NCBI RefSeq assembly: GCF_030538285.1
Contig: NZ_JAUNUG010000007.1
Coordinates: 1 to 64,000, forward strand
Direction: 5' to 3'
Origin: Corynebacterium sp.
GTDB taxonomy: Bacteria; Actinomycetota; Actinomycetes; Mycobacteriales; Mycobacteriaceae
DNA: 64,000 nucleotides
Part shown: piece after piece, positions 1-8,043 of the stretch
Position numbering within the stretch: the stretch's first letter is position 1
Layout: each line of letters starts with the position of its first letter
Made by a program: the position numbers and the translations under genes
The notes under the pieces: model-generated
Databases searched by the model: none
Seen by the model: only the letters and a program-made list of their open reading frames with translations
Told to the model about the DNA's origin: nothing

Positions 1-26
1 TTGTTGAGGCGACGGTGCTGAGCCAC
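1..26 (-). CDS. NlpC/P60-type cell-wall hydrolase, first codons only
   Basis: Only the first eight codons and part of the ninth lie in the window. Reading the minus strand from a GTG at 26-24 gives V-A-Q-H-R-R-L-N. This basic start is typical of exported actinobacterial resuscitation/NlpC-P60 cell-wall enzymes. A GGAG ribosome site lies just upstream, and a c-di-AMP riboswitch precedes it. In C. glutamicum NlpC/P60 genes sit next to qcrB, and this riboswitch class commonly controls such hydrolases in actinobacteria. The identity rests on context, because the catalytic domain lies outside the window. Confidence 0.6.
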
Positions 27-44
27 GAATGTTTCTCCAGATCT

Positions 45-195
45 TCCTTGTGCCTGCCGGGTTAGCTGACGGGTTGGGATTCTTCGGAAGCTTCCCTCCC
101 CCGGTCCACGCCGCTTTGCGACGCTCTCGCGGAGGATGTACCCCAGAAAACTCATTGGTTCCCCGGCTCCCCTGTGCGGGGATTAGGCATTCTTT
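45..195 (-). promoter_or_regulatory. c-di-AMP (ydaO/yuaA-type) riboswitch
   Basis: On the minus strand the leader of the gene at 1-26 contains the conserved blocks of the ydaO class in order: a GCCTAATCC start near 188, CCGGGGAACCAATG, TTTTCTGGGGTACATCC, GACCGGGGGAGGG, and the 3' signature AACCCGTCAGCTAACC followed by CGGCAGGC near 52. The first GCCT and the last AGGC can form the closing P1 stem. This class binds c-di-AMP and normally switches off cell-wall hydrolase and K+/osmolyte genes. Ends are approximate. Confidence 0.88.
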
Positions 196-657
196 TCAGT
201 TCAGTCATTCGGCGGCTTCATCAGGAAGCCCCGCAATGTCTCGAATAGGTTACGAAATAACAACGAACGTTGTCCAACGCGACCCTTCGGCGCGTCCTCG
301 TTATCAAGCCGTTATCGAAAAAGTGGCGCCGGAAAGGAGCTGGAGGCAACACTGCGCCCCCACCACCAGATGGATGACGAGACCACCAAGTGCCCCACCC
401 TGACCTGCGAAGACGGCACATCAGGGGAAACCCTGAGGAAGATGGCAACCCCTTGAAACTATGCGACCGCAACCACTGGAGGGCTTCACTGTGATTTGCA
501 ACACATTCATCGCGAGTGACCCATTGTATGCCCCACCTTCCACTGGAGTCACATGAGTTTCGTGATGCTTTTGCGACATAGCCGGGCCGTCGTCCGCGGA
601 GATAGTGCTCGAACCCCGGCGGGTCTTCGCCTACGTCTCGGGTGCTTTCGCGACGCA
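196..657. other. intergenic stretch upstream of the riboswitch
   Basis: No convincing gene is seen. Short open frames exist on both strands, but they lack ribosome sites and have no recognisable composition. The minus-strand promoter for the riboswitch transcript must lie in the right part of 190-480, but I could not single out a -35/-10 pair. Confidence 0.4.
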
Positions 658-970
658 GAAGCGCGCATGCGCGCGGTTCCTGGCGCTGTACGGGGGATGG
701 GCAGCAGTCCGCAGCTGCGGACTCAAGCCCTGCAGGAAGAGGGTTATACCGCCAGCGGGCTAGACGAGCGAGTCCCCAAAAGCGCGCACGTGCGCGGTTT
801 CGGGCGGTATGCGGTACGCGCGGTAACAGTCCGCAGCTGCGGACTCAAGCCCTGTAGGAAGAGGGTTATGCCGCCAGCGGGCTAGACGAGCGAGTCCCCA
901 AAAGCGCGCACGTGCGCGGTTTCTGGCGCTTTACGACGCTTAACAGCAGTCCGCAGCTGCGGACTCACGC
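658..970. repeat. three tandem copies of a 120-122 bp palindrome-rich repeat
   Basis: The units begin near 658, 780 and 902. Each carries a 14-bp palindrome (GCGCGCATGCGCGC at 661-674, CGCGCACGTGCGCG at 783-796 and again at 905-918). About 30 bp later each carries the 18-bp palindrome AGTCCGCAGCTGCGGACT (706-723, 828-845, 948-965). Units 1 and 2 also share the following stretch through GAGCGAGTCCCCAAA. The third copy diverges after about 970. The repeat lies downstream of qcrB and far upstream of the NlpC/P60 leader. Function is unknown. Confidence 0.9.
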
Positions 971-1111
971 TCTGCGAGAGAACGATGCTGTCGCAAGCCA
1001 GCCAATCAAACGGCTCCCCGACAGACGCCGTCCATTGAACGTCAAGAAGACTCGCGAGCAATGCGAATTCTGCATTTACCTCGCGACCATGAACCGAGCC
1101 CGTGAACGACG

Positions 1112-1154
1112 AGGAGACCCCGCCTCCCCCAGGTATCGGGGTGGCGGGGCCTCT
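1112..1154 (-). terminator. hairpin terminator after qcrB
   Basis: AGACCCCGCC (1115-1124) pairs with GGCGGGGCCT (1143-1152), and an inner CCCC/GGGG extends the stem. It lies about 35 bp past the qcrB stop on the minus strand. The T-run is poor, so termination may be partial. Confidence 0.55.
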
Positions 1155-1186
1155 ACTCGTGAGCGCAGTGACTACTGCAGGAGGTA

Positions 1187-2815
1187 CTAGTCCAGGTAAC
1201 CGTCTTCGCGGTCCTTGGCGCGGTTGGCCTCGTTGAGGTTATCCAGCATCGCGGCCTCTTCACGGTGGTTGGCGTGAGCGGTATCGACAGCAGCGTCAGT
1301 GTAACGCTGGTCGTCAGCCTTGATGAGGGAGCCGCGGGAGATGCGGTCTGCGAAGCCCAGCTGGTTCATACGCTTCGGGACAGCAGCACCGGCGTAGGCC
1401 AGCGGCAGCGGGTGGCCGTGCTCGTCGACCGGGCCCAGCGGCTGGTGGATCTCGACGAAAGCACCGTTCGGCATCTGCTTGATCACACCGGTCTCGATGC
1501 CGTGCTCCAGCACAGCGCGGTCAGAGCGCTGCAGGCCGACACAGATGCGGTGGGTGATGAAGTAGGCGATCGGCGGCAGGATGATGACACCGATACGACC
1601 GAACCAGGTCATAGCGTTTAGGGAGATCTGGAAGAAGTGCGCAACGTGGTCGTTACCACCGGAGATGGTCACCAGCAGGAAGAAGGTGATGGCCATGGCG
1701 CCGATACCGGTACGGACCGGAACGTCACGCGGACGCTGCAGCAGGTTGTGGTGAGCGTCGTCGCCGGTGGCGTTCTTCTCGATCCACGGGTAAGCGAACA
1801 GCAGGACAACCATCAAACCACAGACCAGGGCGACCCAGAAGGCGGACGGAATGGTGTAGTTGCCGAGGTAGAGCTCCCAAGCCGGCATGACACGGGCGAC
1901 GCCATCAGTCCACAGCATGTAGACGTCAGGCTGGGAACCAGCGGAGACCTGCGACGGGTTGTAGGGGCCGATGTTCCAGATCGCGTTGATGGTGGTCAGA
2001 CCGGACATCAGGGCCAGGACACCAGCGGTCAGCAGGCCGTAGCCGATGGCCTTGGTAGCGAAGACCGGCATGATGCGGACACCGACGACGTTGTTCTCGG
2101 TGCGGCCAGCGCCCGGGAACTGGGTGTGCTTCTGGTACCAGACCAGCGCCAGGTGGGCGGCGATCAGGCCGAGGATGATGCCCGGCAGGATCAGCACGTG
2201 TGCGATGTAGAAACGGTCGAGCATGAGGTCGGACGGGAAGTCACCGCCGAAGATCAGCCAGTGCAGCCAGGTGCCGATGATCGGCAGGCCCAGGATGATG
2301 GCAGACATGATGCGGAGGCCGACGCCGGAGAGCAGGTCATCCGGAAGGGAGTAACCCATGAAGCCCTCGGCCATGCCCAGGATGATCAGGGTGCAGCCGA
2401 TGATCCAGTTGGCCTCACGCGGGCGTCGGAAAGCACCGGTGAAGAAGACACGCAGCATGTGCGCGACCATGGACATCATGAACATCAGGGCGGCCCAGTG
2501 GTGCATCTGGCGGACGAAGAGTCCACCGCGGACCTCGAAGGAGATGTCCAGTGCGGTTGCGTAGGCGCGGGACATCTCGACGCCGTTGAGCGGCAGATAG
2601 CCGCCCTGGTAGATCACCTTGGTGATCGACGGGTCGAAGAACAGTGCCAGGTAGACACCGGTCAGCAGCAGGATGATGAAGCTGTAGAGAGCCATCTCAC
2701 CGAGCATGAAGGACCAGTGGGTCGGAAAGACCTTGTTCAGCTGCGGGCGCAGCAGGCCTGACGCCGTGTAGCGCGAATCAATGTTGTTGGCCGCTTGGGC
2801 CATCTTTGTGCTCAT
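1187..2815 (-). CDS. qcrB: cytochrome bc1 complex, cytochrome b subunit
   Basis: This is the diheme membrane subunit that oxidises menaquinol in the actinobacterial bc1-aa3 supercomplex. It is 542 residues, longer than mitochondrial or proteobacterial cytochrome b because of the C-terminal tail usual in actinobacteria. Several hydrophobic helices carry the paired heme-ligand histidines (for example in MHHWAALM plus AHMLRVF, and in FYIAHVLI plus AAHLALVW). The start ATG overlaps the qcrA stop by one base (TAATG), so the two are translationally coupled. It is the last gene of the ctaE-qcrC-qcrA-qcrB unit. Confidence 0.97.
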   Translation of the reverse strand: MSTKMAQAANNIDSRYTASGLLRPQLNKVFPTHWSFMLGEMALYSFIILLLTGVYLALFFDPSITKVIYQGGYLPLNGVEMSRAYATALDISFEVRGGLFVRQMHHWAALMFMMSMVAHMLRVFFTGAFRRPREANWIIGCTLIILGMAEGFMGYSLPDDLLSGVGLRIMSAIILGLPIIGTWLHWLIFGGDFPSDLMLDRFYIAHVLILPGIILGLIAAHLALVWYQKHTQFPGAGRTENNVVGVRIMPVFATKAIGYGLLTAGVLALMSGLTTINAIWNIGPYNPSQVSAGSQPDVYMLWTDGVARVMPAWELYLGNYTIPSAFWVALVCGLMVVLLFAYPWIEKNATGDDAHHNLLQRPRDVPVRTGIGAMAITFFLLVTISGGNDHVAHFFQISLNAMTWFGRIGVIILPPIAYFITHRICVGLQRSDRAVLEHGIETGVIKQMPNGAFVEIHQPLGPVDEHGHPLPLAYAGAAVPKRMNQLGFADRISRGSLIKADDQRYTDAAVDTAHANHREEAAMLDNLNEANRAKDREDGYLD

Positions 2816-4035
2816 TAGGACTTACGCTCCCAGAATGCAGGGCCAACGGGCTCGATGAAGTTGCCCTTGGCGATGAGGTAACCCTCTTCGTCAACCGTGA
2901 TCGGCAGCTGCGGCAGTGCGCGGGCGGCCGGGCCGAAGACCGGCTTGCCGTACTGCAGTGCGTCGAACTGCGACTGGTGGCACGGGCACAGGATGCGGTT
3001 GGTCTGTGCCTCGTACAGAGAGGTCGGGCAGGCGATGTGGGTGCAGATCTTCGAGTACGCGTAGTAGTCGCCGTAGTGGAAGTCCTCCTGGCCTTCGCGC
3101 TCGACGGCCTTCTCGGCGTCGGCGGTGCGCAGGCGGATCAGCATGACGGGGTTACGCGGACCGTGGACGGAGTGCATCTGCTCGACGTAGACGTCGCGCT
3201 CGGCGTTGTACTGATCGCCGTCGTTGACGTACTCCTCCGGCAGCGGGTACACGGTCTCCATACCGCCGGCGTCGATGTCCTCGGGGCGGACGCGCACCAG
3301 GCGGGAGACACCGGTGGTGGTCCAGTGGGTGCCGGTGTCGCCGGTGTGCTGCTCGGCGATGGCTCCGGTGTCACGCGCGAGGTACAGCTTGACGCCGTTC
3401 TCGTGCAGGGTCCAGCCGGAGGTCCACAGGGTGCCGTCACCCATGATGCCGAGCTCGCCGCGCTTCCACGGGTTCTTGATCATGCCGCCCAGCGGGGCGA
3501 TGACGACCAGGCCAAAGAGGATGCCGGCGCCGCCGAGCAGACCCTGCAGTGCCTTGCGGCGACCGAGGGTGGAGGTCTGCCAGGAGTCATTGAGCAGTGC
3601 GGTCAGGGTCCGGCGGTCGACCTCGGAGGAGGGGCCGTCGTGGCGACGCTGCACCGAGATCTCCTCGGGGATAATGGTCTTCACGTAGAGGACCACCGCG
3701 ATACCCAGGGCGATAATGGAGATGCCGGAGGTCAGGCCCAGAGCCGGGGTGTAGAAGGTGTGCCACAGGTGGCCCTCCTCGCCCAGGTTCTTGAACTCCC
3801 ACGGCCAGAAGATGTAGATGGCCAGGAAGGCGATGGCGGCGACGATGCCGACTGCCAGCCAGATGCCCACGGCGCGGGCCGCACGCTTTTCAGCCGGGTC
3901 GTTGGCAACCGGGAAGCGCTCCTTGCGGAAGGCGACGGTCACATCGTCGAGCTCGGTGCCCAGGCGGGCGAGCTCGTCGTTGCTCATCGCGTTGAGCTCC
4001 TGGTTGGTGTAGTTCTTCTTCACTTCGTTGCTCAT
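2815..4035 (-). CDS. qcrA: cytochrome bc1 complex, Rieske iron-sulfur subunit
   Basis: This Rieske [2Fe-2S] protein passes electrons from menaquinol to QcrC. The C-terminal half holds the cluster motifs C-T-H-I-A-C and C-P-C-H-Q-S. The N-terminal half has three hydrophobic segments, the actinobacterial arrangement, in place of the single anchor of other bacteria. The ATG at 4035 (M-S-N-E-V-K-K) is preferred to a longer upstream reading. It overlaps the qcrC stop as ATGA and matches the acidic/basic N-terminus of C. glutamicum QcrA. Length is 406 residues. Confidence 0.96.
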   Translation of the reverse strand: MSNEVKKNYTNQELNAMSNDELARLGTELDDVTVAFRKERFPVANDPAEKRAARAVGIWLAVGIVAAIAFLAIYIFWPWEFKNLGEEGHLWHTFYTPALGLTSGISIIALGIAVVLYVKTIIPEEISVQRRHDGPSSEVDRRTLTALLNDSWQTSTLGRRKALQGLLGGAGILFGLVVIAPLGGMIKNPWKRGELGIMGDGTLWTSGWTLHENGVKLYLARDTGAIAEQHTGDTGTHWTTTGVSRLVRVRPEDIDAGGMETVYPLPEEYVNDGDQYNAERDVYVEQMHSVHGPRNPVMLIRLRTADAEKAVEREGQEDFHYGDYYAYSKICTHIACPTSLYEAQTNRILCPCHQSQFDALQYGKPVFGPAARALPQLPITVDEEGYLIAKGNFIEPVGPAFWERKS

Positions 4036-4922
4036 GAACGCGATCCAATCCACATAGCGGCAAGACCCAGGATGGTGATGCCGATGAACCACATGGCCAT
4101 ACCCTCAGAGACCGGGCCGAGGCCGCCGAGGCCCCAACCACCCGGAGACGGGGTCTCCTTGGTGGCCTTGATGAAGGCGATGATGTCCTTCTTCTCGTCA
4201 GCGGAGAGCTGACGATCGGAGAACTTCGGCATGTTCTGCGGGCCGGTCAGCATGGCCTGGTAGATCTCCTGCTCGTTGGCGGGATCCAGCGGCGGTGCGT
4301 ACTTACCGGACGACAGGGCGCCGCCACGGCCGGTGAAGCTGTGGCAGGAGGCGCAGTTGAGGCGGAAGAGCTCGCCACCGCGGGCGATGTCCTGCGCGTC
4401 AATCATGCCGTTGTAGTTCTTGCCGCGGAGGGACTCCATGGCGAGGGTGCCGTCCTCGTTGTACACCAGCTCCGGTCCGCCGCCGTTGGCTGCCACGTAG
4501 GCAGCCATGGCCAGGGACTGAGCCTCGGTGTAACGCGGGGCCTTACGCTCTGCCTGAGCGTCGTTGGACATCATCGGCATACGGCCGGAGTGCACCTGGA
4601 AGTACACGGCGCCTTCGCCGATACCGATGAGGGAGGGACCGCGGTCCTGGACACCCTGCAGGTTGGCACCGTGGCAGGTGATGCAGGCGACGTCGTAGAG
4701 GTCCTTGCCCTCCTGGATGAGTGCCTGGTCGTCACGCTGTGCGGTGGCGACCTGCGCGTCCGGGGTCAGCGCGGTGGCGAGAACGCCGGCGCCGGTCAGG
4801 CCCACGGTAAGCGCGAAGGCACCAACGGCAGTCCGGCGCATCTTGCGGCGGCTGCGTGCCTTCTTGGCCGGCGCGGGCGACTGTGCGTCGCCGTTGGCGG
4901 CAATGTTCGGATTGGTATCCAT
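4032..4922 (-). CDS. qcrC: cytochrome bc1 complex, diheme cytochrome c subunit
   Basis: This diheme cytochrome c hands electrons directly to the aa3 oxidase, replacing a soluble cytochrome c. Two CxxCH heme sites are visible (C-I-T-C-H and C-A-S-C-H). An N-terminal membrane segment follows an R/K-rich stretch, and a second membrane helix lies at the C-terminus. Two adjacent ATG codons exist. The second (4922) sits at a normal distance from AAAGGAA, while the first (4925) is only two bases from it, so 4922 is chosen. It overlaps qcrA by four bases. Confidence 0.96.
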   Translation of the reverse strand: MDTNPNIAANGDAQSPAPAKKARSRRKMRRTAVGAFALTVGLTGAGVLATALTPDAQVATAQRDDQALIQEGKDLYDVACITCHGANLQGVQDRGPSLIGIGEGAVYFQVHSGRMPMMSNDAQAERKAPRYTEAQSLAMAAYVAANGGGPELVYNEDGTLAMESLRGKNYNGMIDAQDIARGGELFRLNCASCHSFTGRGGALSSGKYAPPLDPANEQEIYQAMLTGPQNMPKFSDRQLSADEKKDIIAFIKATKETPSPGGWGLGGLGPVSEGMAMWFIGITILGLAAMWIGSRS

Positions 4923-4990
4923 CATTTTCCTTTAGAGAATTCGGTGTGGAAAGTGAATGGCTGCAGGCCGATTGCTCGGCAGGCTACGGC

Positions 4991-5605
4991 CTACTGGACA
5001 AGGTAGAGAGTGATGAAGACGCCGATCCAGATGACGTCAACGAAGTGCCAGTAGTAGGACACTGCCATTGCGGCGGTGGCCTGTGCCGGCGTGAACTTGG
5101 ACACGGTGATACGACGCAGAATGACAATGAAGGCGATAACACCTGCAGTCACGTGTGCGGCGTGGAAGCCCGTGATGATGTAGAAGACCGAGCCGAAAAC
5201 GCTCGACTGGACGGTCACTCCGTGGAGGATGAGCTCATACCACTCGTATGCCAGGAAGGCGAGGAAGCCAACTGCCAGACCAACGGTAATGAGGAACCAA
5301 CGACGAAGCCCGTAAACGTCACCCCTTTCTGCTGCGAAGACGCCGAACTGCGAAGTAACCGAGGAGGCGACCAGAATGGCCGTGATGATAAAGCCGAACA
5401 GCACATTGAGATTTGCTGTCTGCTCATTCCAGTCGCCTGCCAGGCCGTTCGCACGCGAGGTGAAGTACATCGCGAAGAGTCCGGCGAAGAACATCAATTC
5501 CTGAGACAGGAACACAATCGTGCCGACACTGACCATGTTGGGTCGGTTCAGTGCGGGAACACGCTGTGGTGCTGCCATACCTGAGTTTGAAACTGCGCTC
5601 GTCAC
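4991..5605 (-). CDS. ctaE: cytochrome aa3 oxidase subunit III
   Basis: This is the membrane subunit III of the proton-pumping aa3 oxidase and the first gene of the ctaE-qcrCAB unit. The 204-residue product contains the typical stretch beginning RPNMVSVGTIVFLSQELMFF and five hydrophobic helices. The GTG at 5605 (V-T-S-A-V) matches the C. glutamicum start. It has no ribosome site but lies 7 nt behind a CATACT box, so the mRNA is probably leaderless. A longer upstream frame reads into the promoter and was rejected. Confidence 0.95.
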   Translation of the reverse strand: MTSAVSNSGMAAPQRVPALNRPNMVSVGTIVFLSQELMFFAGLFAMYFTSRANGLAGDWNEQTANLNVLFGFIITAILVASSVTSQFGVFAAERGDVYGLRRWFLITVGLAVGFLAFLAYEWYELILHGVTVQSSVFGSVFYIITGFHAAHVTAGVIAFIVILRRITVSKFTPAQATAAMAVSYYWHFVDVIWIGVFITLYLVQ

Positions 5606-5612
5606 GCTGACT

Positions 5613-5640
5613 AGTATGACGGCTCTCGCGCACAAAGTCA
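5613..5640 (-). promoter_or_regulatory. ctaE-qcrCAB promoter, leaderless
   Basis: On the minus strand TGACTT (5640-5635), a 16-bp spacer and CATACT (5618-5613) place the transcription start on the GTG of ctaE. Confidence 0.6.
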
Positions 5641-5873
5641 CTTCATCACCCCCCGCCCGTGTCGCCGAAATAGGAATACCACCAGCGGTTTTCTTTGTTG
5701 AAGTGCCCCCGAGAAGTTTCCCTACACCCGCGGGAACTTTTTCCGACGCCATCCGACGCACTATTCCTGCAGGTCATGTCCCCCAGTGCCTCTTGAACTC
5801 CCCCGTGGCACTCGTTGCGGGTAACCATACCTCAAACAATCCCGGCCGTCTGGAGTTCCGTCCCCGAACCCTG

Positions 5874-5889
5874 AGAGATGTAAATCACA
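5874..5889 (-). promoter_or_regulatory. possible GlxR (CRP-type) site upstream of ctaE
   Basis: The minus strand reads TGTGA-TTTACA-TCTCT, 8 of 10 matches to TGTGA-N6-TCACA, about 270 bp before ctaE. GlxR control of ctaE-qcrCAB is known in C. glutamicum, but this copy is imperfect and distant. Apart from this site, the ctaE promoter, the ctaF terminator and the inverted 13-mer pair, nothing else is recognised in 5606-6114. Confidence 0.35.
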
Positions 5890-5977
5890 CAGGTTTTCAC
5901 GCCTCATCCACGGGTTCCAACTTTCGGTTGACCCCCTTCTAGCTGCGGTTTCCCTCCCCCACCCACCAGAAAGCGAT

Positions 5978-6019
5978 GCTTATCGACGCCCCGCGTCCCC
6001 CACGCGGGCGTCGATAAGC
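5978..6019. repeat. inverted pair of the dispersed 13-mer GCTTATCGACGCC
   Basis: GCTTATCGACGCC at 5978-5990 faces GGCGTCGATAAGC at 6007-6019. With the CCGCG/CGCGG bases between them they form a strong hairpin downstream of ctaF. Both arms are exact copies of a word repeated throughout the window. The layout resembles terminators built from paired uptake sequences in Neisseria and Haemophilus. Confidence 0.9.
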
Positions 6020-6045
6020 AGGTGCGAAAACGACTGCGAAAACAA

Positions 6046-6082
6046 CCAGGCACCCGGCCCGATAAACGGGGCGGGTGCCTGG
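6046..6082 (-). terminator. terminator after ctaF
   Basis: CCAGGCACCCG (6046-6056) pairs with CGGGTGCCTGG (6072-6082). On the minus strand the stem is followed by TTGTTTTCG, a usable T-run. It ends the ctaC-ctaF transcript. Confidence 0.85.
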
Positions 6083-6114
6083 TGCGAGATTCGTGTGGCC
6101 GGAACCGGTGGAGG

Positions 6115-6546
6115 CTAGTGCTTTTCCTTCGGCACACCGTACTGCAGGCTGAGGCCGTAGGTAGCCCAGATCAGCAGGACGGCGCCCATGGCGATGAGCC
6201 AGAAGTGCCAGAAGGCGATACCCAGACCGGTGACGCCGACAGCGCCGGCCATCCAGATCGGGTAGATGGAGTTCGGGGAGAAGAAGCCGAGGATACCGGC
6301 CTTGTCCTCGACCTCTGCCTCTTCCCAGTCCTCGGGGAGGATGTCAGAGCGGGAGGAGGTGAAGTGAAGGTAGACACCCAGCATGACAGCCAGCGCGGTG
6401 GAGAGGATGAGGGCGGTGACGCCGACCCACTCAGTGCCGCCGAGGTAACCGTCATCGCCGACGAAGCCGGTAGCGAAGATGTAGATGACAGACATCAGAG
6501 CGAGGAACGCGGCGATGCCGTACATCAGTTTAGAACCAGAGTTCAT
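6115..6546 (-). CDS. ctaF: cytochrome aa3 oxidase subunit IV
   Basis: This small membrane subunit is found in actinobacterial aa3 oxidases. The 143-residue product has four predicted helices and an acidic loop ([10 protein letters not shown]) between the first and second pairs. A GGAGG ribosome site precedes the ATG, and the gap to ctaC is only 15 bases, so both are one transcript. A terminator follows. Confidence 0.93.
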   Translation of the reverse strand: MNSGSKLMYGIAAFLALMSVIYIFATGFVGDDGYLGGTEWVGVTALILSTALAVMLGVYLHFTSSRSDILPEDWEEAEVEDKAGILGFFSPNSIYPIWMAGAVGVTGLGIAFWHFWLIAMGAVLLIWATYGLSLQYGVPKEKH

Positions 6547-6561
6547 GGTGAGATTCCTCCG

Positions 6562-7656
6562 TTAGATGTTGGCGTTGTGATCCACGTAGTTCTCGCCGTC
6601 CCAGGTCTGACGGGACGAGTTGAACGGGTGGGTGGTGGTGGCGTACGGGGCCTCGCCGATGGAAGCCAGGGCCTCAGAGTTCGGGGCGCCCGGGTTGTCC
6701 AGACGGAACTGCAAGTACTCGGTGAAGGCCTCCGGAGAGACGACACGGAGCTCGAAGTTCATCATCGCGTGGTAGGTACCGCACATCTCGGCACAGCGCC
6801 CGACGAAGGCACCCTCTTCTTCGATGGCCTCGATCTGGAAGGCGCGCTGCTGCTGGTTGGCCTCTGGATGAGCGAAGGCGTCACGCTTGAAAAGGAACTC
6901 CGGGATCCAGAAGGAGTGGGCCACATCGCCGGAGGCGAGCTGGAACTCGATCGGGGTGTTGGAGGGGAGGACCAGGACCGGGATCTCGTCGGTGGTGCCG
7001 ACGGTCTCGATCTCGTTGAAGTTCAGGTAGGACTGGTCGCCCTTGGACATGCCGTGGATCGGGTTCGGGTTCTTCACCGTCTCCGGGTCATCGAAGCGGG
7101 TGGCGTCGGCCAGGGCCTGACGCTCCTCATCATTGCCGTCGTAATCAGAGCCGGTCGGGCTCAGGCCGGCGGCGACGTTCTGGTAGCCGAACTTCCAGTT
7201 CCACTGGAAGGCGGTCACGTCGACGGTGACCTCCGGGTTCTTATCCAGTGCGGTGACCTTCTGCTGGGTCTGCACAGTGAAGAAGAACAGGCCCATGACG
7301 ATGAAGATCGGCATGATCGTGAGCACGAGCTCCAGCGGCACGTTGTACTGCAGCTGCTTCGGGAACTCACCGTCGCCACGCTTCTCCGCCTTCTTGGCGT
7401 TCCAGCTGAACACGGCGACGAGCATGAGAGCCCACATGATGATGCCGATGATCCAGGCAGTAACCCAGACCCAGACCCAGAAGTTGTACATGGCGGTTGC
7501 CTCCGGGGTAATACCCGTCGGCCAACCCATGCCGATGATCCTGCCGACGCTCTCCGGGGGAGCCACGTCACAACCGGCGAGGGCGAGGCCGCCAAGAGCC
7601 ATCACACCGCCGAGGCCCGCCTTACGGGCGAAGCCACGCTTCTTACGCTGTTCCAC
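6562..7656 (-). CDS. ctaC: cytochrome aa3 oxidase subunit II (CuA)
   Basis: This lipoprotein-type subunit II receives electrons from QcrC at the CuA centre. The GTG at 7656 (V-E-Q-R-K-K-R-G) follows AGGAAGG at 9 bases and gives the known twin-basic signal. The lipobox L-A-G-C puts the lipidated cysteine at residue 29. Two membrane helices follow. The CuA ligands are in the motif G-R-C-A-E-M-C-G-T-Y-H near the C-terminus. It contains the 40-50 residue insertion typical of corynebacteria after the helices. An earlier in-frame ATG lacks a ribosome site. Confidence 0.95.
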   Translation of the reverse strand: MEQRKKRGFARKAGLGGVMALGGLALAGCDVAPPESVGRIIGMGWPTGITPEATAMYNFWVWVWVTAWIIGIIMWALMLVAVFSWNAKKAEKRGDGEFPKQLQYNVPLELVLTIMPIFIVMGLFFFTVQTQQKVTALDKNPEVTVDVTAFQWNWKFGYQNVAAGLSPTGSDYDGNDEERQALADATRFDDPETVKNPNPIHGMSKGDQSYLNFNEIETVGTTDEIPVLVLPSNTPIEFQLASGDVAHSFWIPEFLFKRDAFAHPEANQQQRAFQIEAIEEEGAFVGRCAEMCGTYHAMMNFELRVVSPEAFTEYLQFRLDNPGAPNSEALASIGEAPYATTTHPFNSSRQTWDGENYVDHNANI

Positions 7657-7864
7657 GTGTGTCTGCCTTCCTGTCCACACTAAATCCTTGAACACTGGTT
7701 TAAGCATTCCTGATACTGCAGGATAGTTCATTCACGGTGGTTATCCATGCCGTTTTCCACCTGCGAAGTTGTTCAGGTCGCTACCTGTGTTCCTCGAAGT
7801 ACCCCGGATGTTACAGCCCATGTGGGCTTACCCGCGAATGTAGCCCCACCCCCTCCCGATTCGG

Positions 7865-7880
7865 TGTAACCCATTTCACA
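7865..7880. promoter_or_regulatory. GlxR (cAMP-CRP-type) binding site
   Basis: TGTAA-CCCATT-TCACA differs at one base from TGTGA-N6-TCACA. It lies in the 387-bp divergent region between ctaC and asnB, about 210 bp from ctaC and 165 bp from asnB. GlxR is known to control cta genes in C. glutamicum. Nothing else is recognised in this intergenic region except the asnB promoter. Confidence 0.65.
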
Positions 7881-8019
7881 ATCCGCAGGTGGCGGCATCA
7901 TCCGAAAGTATCCCTCCGTAAGTGGACCCTTTTCTACCCCCTCCCCCATCCAGCCTGACAACCGTGCCGATGTCATCCCCGGACCGGGATGGGCCGTATC
8001 GTAGGACCGAATACGTCCG

Positions 8020-8027
8020 TTATATAG
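8020..8027 (+). promoter_or_regulatory. asnB -10 region
   Basis: The TTATATA stretch at 8020-8026 lies 18 bases before the asnB ATG. The GAGGAGAA ribosome site falls between them, leaving a very short leader. No clear -35 box is seen. Confidence 0.45.
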
Positions 8028-8043
8028 AGGAGAACAATTCCAG

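Noticed and set aside
553..1190. Short open frames through the 120-122 bp repeats
   Set aside because: The peptides simply translate the DNA repeat. Frames shift between units (122 then 120 bp), so no reading frame is kept.
2806..4212. Open frame opposite qcrA
   Set aside because: Antisense shadow; qcrA carries unmistakable Rieske motifs on the minus strand.
6022..7683. Open frame opposite ctaF-ctaC
   Set aside because: It spans two genes and their junction antisense, with no start signals.
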